The notes under the pieces are model-generated. The model searched no databases. It was not told the origin of the DNA and saw only the letters and a program-made list of their open reading frames with translations. A program made the position numbers and the translations under genes. From assembly GCA_023666975.1 (NCBI GenBank), contig JAMPAW010000212.1, positions 1 through 5,393 of the forward strand: a DNA stretch of 5,393 nt, in the 5' to 3' direction. Shown here one piece after another: positions 1 through 5,259 of the stretch. The DNA is from Clostridium sp. GTDB taxonomy: Bacteria; Bacillota_A; Clostridia; Lachnospirales; Lachnospiraceae. Each line of letters starts with the position of its first letter. The first letter of the stretch is position 1.

Positions 1-28
1 ATGGTGTAGTAGTGGTGTAGTAAGTGCC

Positions 29-115
29 TTATTTCACCATGAAACCATTGATTTTACAGGCTTTTTCGGAATATTTCAAAATGTTGCCGTGGCAGATGAA
101 AAGTATTTTTGCCAT
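29..115 (-). pseudogene. Truncated 5' end of a low-molecular-weight protein-tyrosine phosphatase gene
   Basis: This short frame encodes 28 residues starting MAKILFICHGNI. Those 12 residues match the N-terminus of low-molecular-weight protein-tyrosine phosphatases (usually about 150 residues), where strand beta-1 leads into the catalytic P-loop C-H-G-N-I-C-R-S. Here C8 is present but the sequence switches to LKYSEKACKINGF after I12, the P-loop arginine (CX5R) is missing, and the frame stops at residue 28, so no active enzyme can result. A strong Shine-Dalgarno AAGGAGG (126-132) sits 10 bases before the ATG, which argues that this was once a true gene start. The break after codon 12 (near position 79) is what insertion or recombination of a mobile element within the gene would leave. 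Beyond the stop the same frame continues as GTYYTTTTP to the window edge. I recall similar fused reading frames in Clostridia, but cannot check this here. Confidence 0.6.
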
Positions 116-250
116 GTTGGTTTTTCCTCCTTAATTGCGCTGATTTGCCGTGTTTTGGCACGTTTTGCGCGGCTTATATTTTTCAGAAAGATTGTTAAAA
201 ATATCACAGATTTGGCAAAACGGGGCAAAATGCGGTATATTGAGGCCGTG

Positions 251-292
251 AAACGTAGTCAAAACGTAGTAAAAGGCTAGGTGTTTTACTAC
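251..292. repeat. Short direct and inverted repeats downstream of the 345-residue gene
   Basis: AAACGTAGT occurs twice in direct orientation (251-259 and 262-270). The second copy runs into a perfect 9-bp inverted repeat, GTAGTAAAA (266-274) and TTTTACTAC (284-292), with a 9-base loop. The right arm touches the stop codon of the 345-residue gene. On the minus strand it could fold into a weak AT-rich terminator, but no clean uridine run follows (GTTTTGAC). Alternatively it could be part of a recombination site, because GTAGTA also occurs twice at the left edge (6-11 and 17-22). The stretch 116-250 holds no gene that I support. Confidence 0.4.
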
Positions 293-1330
293 TCAACTCT
301 CAAATTTTATCATTGTATCTTTTAATTTAAGATATTTTCCTATCTGTACTGCAACATTTTCCAGCTCTTGCATAATTCTACTCTTAACCGTCAAATAATC
401 AGTATCAAAATATTTATTAGTCAAGCCAAACATTTTATCCCCGTATATTATCTCATTTTCCTTTAATGCAATGCCTAATTTATAGTGTGCCATTGCATTT
501 CTAAATTTCTGAGATTTCCATTCTTCATTTATGGCTATTTTCACATTTATCCTTGAATTTAGTTGCGACATAATATGCAATAAAGAATAATAAAGCAAAT
601 ATGCAAAACGCATCTTTGCTGGTATCTCTTCTAATATCCAGCGTTCTACACAATAAAGCGCAAAATTTATTTGACATAAAATAGAAAAAAGCACAAACTT
701 ATCACTAAACTGATTTCCTACCGGTGACTTCACAAATCCACCATAGTCGCAAACATCATACTTTATGGAACTATTGATTCTATATTCTTCCATTGCATCT
801 AAAAATGCTATATACTTACCTCCAATAGTCATCATTTTTTTCACATAAGGACCATTATCTTTATCATATGAAAATAAAGGGCTATAATAATAGCACAAAA
901 TGGTATTTCCGCATACGACCCCGTTTGCCATATCTACCCCAAAAATATCATATAATCTCATTTTCTTTGCAATTGGCTTACATATATTTCCAAAATATTC
1001 ATAACTTATATTGTATGCATTTTGAAACAGTTCATAAATATCAGTGTAATCCTTCTGCCACAACTTAATGCTGCCCCTCATTTTTTCATAATAAATCTGT
1101 TCCGATTCGTCAAAAAGCGGTATCTCAAATTTAACTTTACTTGAATTATTGACGGCTTTCATCCAATCTTCCACACCATCAATGATAACTCCCATATAGG
1201 GCAACAGAGATGGAATATAATTTGACTTATTTGGATTGATATTATTTATAACCGTATACAAATATCGCAAATCACTTTTAATTAAAGATAATGCTGCTCT
1301 TTGAATAGGCTTTAAATTAAAATCCCCCAC
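293..1330 (-). CDS. Uncharacterised 345-residue protein with a HEPN-like RX4H motif
   Basis: I do not recognise the family. The start is a GTG at 1330 preceded by AAAGGGA with 6 bases of spacing; the overlapping ATG one base upstream opens a frame that stops after six codons. There is no signal peptide or clear membrane segment. Residues about 1-130 are mixed and aromatic-rich. Residues about 210-260 look like long amphipathic helices (FSILCQINFALYCV, then FAYLLYYSLLHIMSQ). Directly after them comes KFRNAMAHYKLG with R277 and H282, an RX4H arrangement typical of the catalytic loop of HEPN ribonucleases. A final predicted helix (about 313-336) closes the domain. The role as an RNase, toxin or defence effector is inference from this motif and the neighbouring HEPN-like gene. 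The gene is very AT-rich, unlike the integrase module. It has its own candidate promoter in the 149-base gap behind its neighbour. It could also be a non-catalytic HEPN protein. Confidence 0.8.
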   Translation of the reverse strand: MGDFNLKPIQRAALSLIKSDLRYLYTVINNINPNKSNYIPSLLPYMGVIIDGVEDWMKAVNNSSKVKFEIPLFDESEQIYYEKMRGSIKLWQKDYTDIYELFQNAYNISYEYFGNICKPIAKKMRLYDIFGVDMANGVVCGNTILCYYYSPLFSYDKDNGPYVKKMMTIGGKYIAFLDAMEEYRINSSIKYDVCDYGGFVKSPVGNQFSDKFVLFSILCQINFALYCVERWILEEIPAKMRFAYLLYYSLLHIMSQLNSRINVKIAINEEWKSQKFRNAMAHYKLGIALKENEIIYGDKMFGLTNKYFDTDYLTVKSRIMQELENVAVQIGKYLKLKDTMIKFES

Positions 1331-1383
1331 ATTGATTCCCTTTCTGTAATAAACTGTGATGTATTTACTATACTATAAAAAGC

Positions 1384-1413
1384 AGTATAACACAATAATT
1401 GTCTTTTTTTGAA
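1384..1413 (-). promoter_or_regulatory. Candidate promoter of the 345-residue HEPN-like gene
   Basis: On the minus strand TTCAAA (1408-1413, four of six consensus bases) and TATACT (1384-1389, five of six) are 18 bases apart, placing a start about 45-50 bases before the GTG. The -10 box is one arm of a small inverted repeat, TATACT (1369-1374) and AGTATA (1384-1389), which could be an operator but may be chance in such AT-rich sequence. A perfect TATAAT lies further upstream near 1424-1429 but lacks a convincing -35 box. Confidence 0.4.
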
Positions 1414-1479
1414 ATAGTTTTATATTATAGCAATCTATCATCCTCACTATGCTCCTGCATAAAACTTATTACATAAAAT

Positions 1480-2688
1480 TTAAGAAAACAACAAATGTTT
1501 ATTTTGCAACAAATCATGTATCATTTGTCTAAAAATATACGTTATGTAATCAAATAAATTTCTATTCGGAGAAGCTGCAGCATTTAACATCATATTTGGA
1601 GTTTCCGGGTCAATTAATGGCATACATCTTCCACAATAAAACTCATTTGTTTTGGCATGTCCTTCATGAAGAAAAGAAGACCTCTTTCCATATCCTTTAT
1701 TAGATATTTCTTTTGTCAATCCTTCATTCACATACTTAGCACACAAATCCTCTACTTTTTTTCTAATTTTATACTTCAAATTACCACATTCAGGACAAGT
1801 TTCAGGTTTTTCTGCACCTATAACTGATAAAGGCTCCAGTGCTGAAATCAAAATAGTATCTATCATATCAGCATATCCCGGAATATTATATTTAGAATCT
1901 TGTAAGCTGTCATTCAGCATTATCCGTCCACAATATAACTCTTGCGCTGAATTTAGCACTAATCTCATAGTTTTTTCATAGCTATCATTATCCAATACCA
2001 CTCGAAAAACATCAAAAAAATCTGGTATTAATTCTACCGCTTCTGGTGAAGCTCCATCAAAAACATAATCTACCCAATGCAGATCATAATTTGACCAACT
2101 ATTTTCATCATATCGAATATCATCTAATATTTTATAATTTCGTATCATGCCAAACTGAAAGTTTGTATAAACACACAATAAATATTTTAAATAATTAATC
2201 TTTTGTGTAGCAACATATTGCAAATCAAACTGCCCAAAAGCCCTGAGGCTAAATGAAATTGATGTTATGTTTTGACCTTTCTCTTTGCTATAAAATGTTT
2301 TTACTTTAATGTTTTTCCGACACATTAATACAAACGAAATATCGTCAGTTAGGAAATCCACCTTGATATTGTAAATTTCCAAACTATTACGATTAACGAT
2401 TGCTTCCTTAAGCGCATCTTCTACTATATTATGGACTTCTGCATTCGGTGTTGAAATATAAATATTATTGATCTTACCTTTCACTTTATAATCAAGCCAC
2501 ATACTACCGAAGCCACTCATTCCAACATAAATCAACTTTCCCGTTCTAGAAGGCTGATAGTTCCATCCTATTTTCATTTTTTTCGACAATTCATTATAAA
2601 ATTTTCGTAAAAACAAATTACTATCCTGCACACTATTTGCTGAAACATTTATTTTTATATCCGCATTTTGCCACTCCATGCCCACCAT
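1480..2688 (-). CDS. ApeA-like HEPN-domain protein, candidate anti-phage ribonuclease
   Basis: This 402-residue cytosolic protein has a beta-rich N-terminal half (about 1-180) and a helical C-terminal half. The latter contains ALEPL (283-287), a charged helix KIRKKVEDLCAKY, then YGKRSSFLHEGH with R336 and H341, the RX4H motif of HEPN ribonucleases. A last helix lies at about 377-395 (FDYITYIFRQMIHDLL). This order (ALExL, helix, YxxRSxxxH, terminal helix) resembles the HEPN domain of the ApeA class, whose founders act in phage defence by cutting RNA; the N-terminal half may match the ApeA N-terminal domain, but I cannot align it here. Unusual are CPEC (298-301) before and CGRC (352-355) after the RX4H loop, a possible zinc site. 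ATG at 2688 has only a weak GAAG 6 bases upstream; ATG at 2679 (Met4) is an alternative. The gene precedes a second RX4H gene on the same strand. Defence function is inference. Confidence 0.82.
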   Translation of the reverse strand: MVGMEWQNADIKINVSANSVQDSNLFLRKFYNELSKKMKIGWNYQPSRTGKLIYVGMSGFGSMWLDYKVKGKINNIYISTPNAEVHNIVEDALKEAIVNRNSLEIYNIKVDFLTDDISFVLMCRKNIKVKTFYSKEKGQNITSISFSLRAFGQFDLQYVATQKINYLKYLLCVYTNFQFGMIRNYKILDDIRYDENSWSNYDLHWVDYVFDGASPEAVELIPDFFDVFRVVLDNDSYEKTMRLVLNSAQELYCGRIMLNDSLQDSKYNIPGYADMIDTILISALEPLSVIGAEKPETCPECGNLKYKIRKKVEDLCAKYVNEGLTKEISNKGYGKRSSFLHEGHAKTNEFYCGRCMPLIDPETPNMMLNAAASPNRNLFDYITYIFRQMIHDLLQNKHLLFS

Positions 2689-2715
2689 TTAAATCTTCAC
2701 ATCCATTCTTCCAAT

Positions 2716-2783
2716 ACTCTATTTACATCCAACAATTTATATCAAAAAAACAAATCTATATTCTCACCTTGCTTAAAGTACAA
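2716..2783 (-). promoter_or_regulatory. Weak candidate promoters for the 402-residue HEPN gene
   Basis: Two overlapping options exist on the minus strand and neither is strong. TTGTAC (2778-2783) with TATAGA (2755-2760) has a 17-base spacer, and its -35 overlaps the third TACAATCAT repeat. TTGATA (2740-2745) with TAGAGT (2716-2721) has an 18-base spacer and would give a leader of about 20 bases. If the element end lies to the right of these sites, the gene carries its own promoter; if to the left, the mobile element supplies it. Confidence 0.25.
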
Positions 2784-2902
2784 TCATGCTATAAATATAA
2801 ACATCTGAAATATTTAACATAAAAACTACACATCTATCCTTCGCTCTATAAATTATATTTTAACATAGATACAATCATTTGTGGAGTATAAAATACAATC
2901 AT
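2779..2902. repeat. Three direct copies of TACAATCAT, candidate integrase arm sites
   Basis: TACAATCAT occurs at 2779-2787, 2870-2878 and 2894-2902, always in the same orientation; the last two share ten bases (ATACAATCAT) and begin 24 bp apart. They lie in a roughly 250-bp AT-rich gap directly downstream of the integrase gene. In Tn916, the integrase N-terminal domain binds direct repeats near the element ends, separate from the crossover core, and the integrase gene sits next to one end. The placement fits arm-type sites, but the assignment is inferred from position and repetition only. Apart from these repeats and weak promoter-like boxes I see no gene between 2689 and 2937. Confidence 0.4.
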
Positions 2903-2903
2903 A

Positions 2904-2931
2904 AAAACGCCCCGCCGAAGCAGAGCGCCTT
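2904..2931 (-). terminator. Rho-independent terminator of the integrase operon
   Basis: Six bases after the integrase stop, minus-strand RNA can form a stem of at least 8 pairs (2908-2915 with 2920-2927) around a UUCG loop closed by C-G, extended by wobble and A-U pairs. The run TTTTTAT follows. Several pairs are G-U on the minus strand and would be C-A mismatches on the plus strand, so this works in one direction only. It isolates the HEPN genes from integrase transcription. Confidence 0.85.
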
Positions 2932-2937
2932 ATTATC

Positions 2938-4215
2938 TTAGATCGCCCGGAACATCTTCTGCGATACCGGCTTTTCCTCTTTTGTCTTTTCCAGTTCCTT
3001 CCTGGCTTCTGCCAGCTCCTCCATCCGTTTCAGCTCATCCGTTGCATCCTCCAGCCCAAGGTGCGTGTAGGTATTCAGCGTCACCCCGATGTCGCTGTGC
3101 CCCATAAGGTACTGCAGCGTCTTCGGGTTCATGCCGGATTTCGCCATGTTGCTGCAGTAGGTGTGGCGGCACACATGCGGCGTGATGTTCGGTATCTGCA
3201 CCCGGTAGATATCGTTATACCTCTTGACCATGTGGTTGAACCGGTGCTCCCAGTGCATGGCCACAAGCGGGTTGCAGTCCTTATCCAGAAACAGGAATCC
3301 CGTGTATCCGTCTATCACTTTCTCATACCTTGGCGGCTCCCTGTCCTCAATGATGCCCTGGAAGCACCGTGCCACATCATCCGTCATGGGAATCTTCCGT
3401 GTGCCTGCGTTGGTCTTGGTCGATTCCACGACCAGCTTCATGTCGGAAGTCCTCTGGAGCTGGTGGTCTATGTTCAGCACCTTATTCTCAAGGTCAATGT
3501 CCCGCAGCGTCAGCCCGCAGAATTCCGATATGCGCAGGCCGGTATGGAAAAGTATGTAGACCACCTCGTAATACTTGCAGTAAACATTGTCGTCATGCAC
3601 GAATTTCAGGAACTTCCGCATCTGGTCCCTTGTGATGGCCTCCCGCGTCACGCTGTCGTTCACCACCACCGTTGCCAGCTCAAAGCCGAACGGGTTCTTG
3701 TGCAGGACGTCATCATCCACCGCCATCTGGAAAGCCGGGCGCAGGACGCCCCGCACCGACTTGATCGTGCTGTGCCGCCTGCCGTCCCCCTGCAGCTTGA
3801 TGAGAAACAGCTTCGCATCTGACGTTTTGACCTGTGAGATTCTCTTTTCGCTGAATGTTTCCTTTTTGAGCAGGTTCTGCACAAATTTATAATTAGTAAG
3901 CGTGTTCGGCTTAACCCCCGTCTTGGTCGCAAGGTACCGCTCAACCAGCTCCGCAACCGTTATGTTCTTCCCGACCGGGTCTGATAATGTGTCGAGGTCA
4001 TACCCGATCTGCTTCTCCAGCTCCCGCAGCGACAGGCACGGCTTCTTGCCCGCCGGCAGCTTATCGGTCGGCTCAAGCCTCCAGCTGTAGACAAAATGCG
4101 GCTTTCCGTTTATGTGGTATTTGAACTGGTACTTCCCGTCCGCCCGGATGGATTCCCCGCGGCGTAGGACGCGGTGCTTCGGGTCACGCCGTGCCTTTGT
4201 TTTTCCTGATGCCAT
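2938..4215 (-). CDS. int: Tn916-family tyrosine integrase
   Basis: This 425-residue protein catalyses excision and integration of an integrative element by cutting and rejoining DNA through a tyrosine-DNA intermediate. An N-terminal arm-binding domain (about 1-75) carries GESIRADGKYQFKY and FVYSWRL, closely matching the start of Tn916 Int (405 residues). A core-binding SAM-like domain follows (about 84-175), then the catalytic domain. The catalytic residues are R228 (TGLRISE), K267 (STKTNAG), H347 and R350 (HVCRHTY), H373 (MGHSDI) and nucleophile Y383 (LNTYTH), all spaced as in Tn916 Int. The C-terminus adds a charged tail of about 35 residues. I chose ATG at 4215 because AAAGGAGGGG (4223-4232) sits 7 bases upstream; an in-frame ATG at 4263 lacks such a site. 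The start overlaps the preceding HTH gene by 32 bp, suggesting translational coupling. The gene appears complete and functional. Confidence 0.97.
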   Translation of the reverse strand: MASGKTKARRDPKHRVLRRGESIRADGKYQFKYHINGKPHFVYSWRLEPTDKLPAGKKPCLSLRELEKQIGYDLDTLSDPVGKNITVAELVERYLATKTGVKPNTLTNYKFVQNLLKKETFSEKRISQVKTSDAKLFLIKLQGDGRRHSTIKSVRGVLRPAFQMAVDDDVLHKNPFGFELATVVVNDSVTREAITRDQMRKFLKFVHDDNVYCKYYEVVYILFHTGLRISEFCGLTLRDIDLENKVLNIDHQLQRTSDMKLVVESTKTNAGTRKIPMTDDVARCFQGIIEDREPPRYEKVIDGYTGFLFLDKDCNPLVAMHWEHRFNHMVKRYNDIYRVQIPNITPHVCRHTYCSNMAKSGMNPKTLQYLMGHSDIGVTLNTYTHLGLEDATDELKRMEELAEARKELEKTKEEKPVSQKMFRAI

Positions 4216-4426
4216 TCTTAAGCCCCTCCTTTGCCTGCGGATTCTCATCCAGGTATTTTTCAAACTCTTTCCGGATGACCAGCCTGCGGCTGCCGTAAAG
4301 CACCGTGAACCGTTGTTTTTTCCCTTCCTTTAACAGCCTGTAGAACTTCCGCCTGCTGAGTCCGAATAATTCAATCGCCTCCTCCGGGTTTAAAAAATCT
4401 TTTTCAGACAGTGCCGGTTTCTTCAT
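4184..4426 (-). CDS. Small excisionase-like helix-turn-helix protein upstream of the integrase
   Basis: This 80-residue basic protein has the layout of MerR/Xis-type winged helices. A helix-turn-helix spans about residues 12-33 (LNPEEAIELFGLSRRKFYRLL), a wing strand follows (FTVLYGSRRLVI), then a short helix (KEFEKYLDE) and a lysine-rich tail. It parallels the excisionase encoded just before it (LSIREASEYFSIG, LIIRAKFEKFIEE), so the two look like diverged relatives. It probably binds DNA, either as a recombination directionality factor or as a regulator of the integrase operon; which one cannot be told from sequence. ATG at 4426 is chosen because AGGAGGG (4434-4440) lies 7 bases upstream; a longer form from 4477 has no such site. 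The last 32 bases overlap the integrase start and carry its ribosome binding site. Confidence 0.85.
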   Translation of the reverse strand: MKKPALSEKDFLNPEEAIELFGLSRRKFYRLLKEGKKQRFTVLYGSRRLVIRKEFEKYLDENPQAKEGLKNGIRKNKGTA

Positions 4427-4458
4427 TTCCAATCCCTCCTCATTCCTTATAAAATGCG

Positions 4459-4503
4459 GACTTTCCGCCCATGACATATATCACTCAGATGCCACGGAAA
4501 GTC
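4459..4503. repeat. 9-bp inverted repeat with a nested near-palindrome between the two HTH genes
   Basis: GACTTTCCG (4459-4467) and CGGAAAGTC (4495-4503) are perfect inverted copies separated by 27 bases. Inside the loop, TGACATATATCA (4472-4483) is palindromic apart from one position in each half (TGA-N-ATAT-N-TCA). The arms enclose the candidate promoter of the HTH-integrase pair, so these may be operator or excisionase-binding sites. The loop is too long and the uridine tract too poor for a terminator. Confidence 0.45.
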
Positions 4504-4505
4504 AA
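4475..4505 (-). promoter_or_regulatory. Candidate promoter of the HTH-integrase pair
   Basis: On the minus strand TTGACT (4500-4505, five of six) is followed 19 bases later by TATATG (4475-4480, four of six), or 17 bases later by the poorer GATATA (4477-4482). It lies in the roughly 100-base gap behind the excisionase gene and would give a leader of about 40 bases. The -35 box overlaps one arm of the 9-bp inverted repeat and the -10 overlaps the nested near-palindrome, so it could be repressed by a protein bound there. Confidence 0.4.
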
Positions 4506-4529
4506 CTGCTAACGGCAAATAAAAGGATT

Positions 4530-4769
4530 TCATACCGCAGAGAATTCCTCAATGAATTTCTCAAATTTTGCGCGTATGATGAGGTACCGGTTCCCGCTGC
4601 AGACCGCAAACCTCCCGATGTTGTCCTCTGCCAGCCTCCGCACCTTTTTCGTCCCGATGCTAAAATATTCCGATGCCTCCCGGATGGACAGCATGAATTT
4701 TTCACTGACCGGCACCGTTATATTTTTCCCCTCTCCTGCCTGTTCCACTGATATCTGTTTATTTGCCAT
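4530..4769 (-). CDS. xis: Tn916-type excisionase (Xis)
   Basis: This 79-residue protein matches Tn916 Xis (67 residues) along its length: VPVSEKFMLSIREASEYFSIG, then KKVRRLAEDN, GNRYLIIRAKFEKFIE and a short acidic-hydrophobic end. Residues about 27-48 form the helix-turn-helix and 54-66 the wing. Xis bends DNA near the element ends and directs the integrase toward excision. The N-terminus has about 12 extra residues compared with Tn916. ATG at 4769 is supported by AGGAGG 8 bases upstream; the GTG at 4778 that lengthens the frame lies inside that ribosome binding site and is rejected. The xis-then-int order is that of Tn916 elements, but here an extra HTH gene is inserted between them. A terminator upstream (4845-4880) implies its own promoter or readthrough; I found no convincing promoter. 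Confidence 0.92.
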   Translation of the reverse strand: MANKQISVEQAGEGKNITVPVSEKFMLSIREASEYFSIGTKKVRRLAEDNIGRFAVCSGNRYLIIRAKFEKFIEEFSAV

Positions 4770-4844
4770 GACAAACACCTCCTGATATATGCCACCGCAG
4801 AGACAGAAACCGGACGGTCTGTGTAAAAATTTTTATGATAAAAT

Positions 4845-4880
4845 AATGCCCGCAGAGGATTGCAGGCCTCTGCGGGCATT
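4845..4880 (-). terminator. Strong rho-independent terminator
   Basis: Two perfectly complementary 14-base arms (4845-4858 and 4867-4880), rich in G and C, flank an 8-base loop. On the minus strand the stem runs into a T-rich tail (ATTATTTTATC); on the plus strand no T tract follows. It ends the unit containing the split gene at 4935-5259 and separates it from xis. Confidence 0.88.
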
Positions 4881-4934
4881 ACCAGGAATACGGTTATCTT
4901 ATATTCTTTTGTAAAATGTCATGCCCCGTGCCCG

Positions 4935-5259
4935 TCATTCCAGGTTCAGTAGCTGCAGGAGCAGGTGTGCGCCGATCCTCATGCCGTTCTTGATATAGGC
5001 ATAGGAGCTTTCCGAAATCGTGCCCATCAGCTTTGCGGCACGCTTTTCCATGAGGAGCGATATCTCCTCATCCGTCAGCTTCCGGGCCGTTCCTTCTCAG
5101 GATGTCCTTAGTATACGCTTTCAGCTCTGCCATGATCTTTTTCTCATTCCCGGACACAAAGCCCGGCCCGTCCTTCACAGTGTCGGTTATCCCGTTTTCA
5201 ATGATAGTGTCCAGGTCGATTGCCTCATAAAAATTTTCTTTCAGTGATGCCATCTCCAT
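4935..5259 (-). pseudogene. Small mobile-element gene of unknown function, split by a one-base frameshift
   Basis: I do not recognise the family. The first frame starts MEMASLKENFYEAIDLD and reads to DILRRNG, then runs PEADG and stops at 5068-5070. The next frame continues as RKLTDEEISLLMEKRAAKL to SYAYIKNGM and LLLQLLNLE, ending at 4935. Removing one C from the CCC run at 5084-5086 joins them into one 107-residue protein, predicted helical, soluble and acidic at its N-terminal half. The second part has no ribosome binding site; its first ATG (5051) would give only 38 residues. ATG at 5259 (AAGGGGG 4 bases upstream) or 5253 are the likely starts; the longer frame from 5322 is an out-of-frame read of the upstream gene. 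The start overlaps the end of that gene by 13-19 bp. A real mutation, a sequencing error, or programmed frameshifting could each explain the split. Confidence 0.65.

Noticed and set aside
89..280. 63-residue plus-strand frame over the left non-coding stretch
   Set aside because: It has no ribosome binding site, no family resemblance, and runs opposite to the supported phosphatase start and its Shine-Dalgarno sequence.
1..292. CRISPR-like spacing of short repeats in the left part
   Set aside because: The repeats are 7-11 bases, irregularly spaced and differ in sequence; there are no uniform spacers.
3061..3822. 253-residue plus-strand frame within the integrase gene
   Set aside because: It lies entirely antisense to a clearly conserved tyrosine integrase, and its His/Val/Arg-rich composition is typical of an antisense frame in GC-rich coding DNA.
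4215..4263. Longer integrase N-terminus beginning at 4263
   Set aside because: The extra 16 residues have no Shine-Dalgarno sequence and no match to Tn916 Int, whereas the ATG at 4215 has an excellent site and aligned sequence.
4385..4405. Slippery heptamers (T TTT TTA and T TTA AAC) in the frame of the 80-residue HTH gene
   Set aside because: A -1 shift here would end within about six codons and give a useless stub, and no stimulatory structure is evident, so programmed frameshifting is unlikely.
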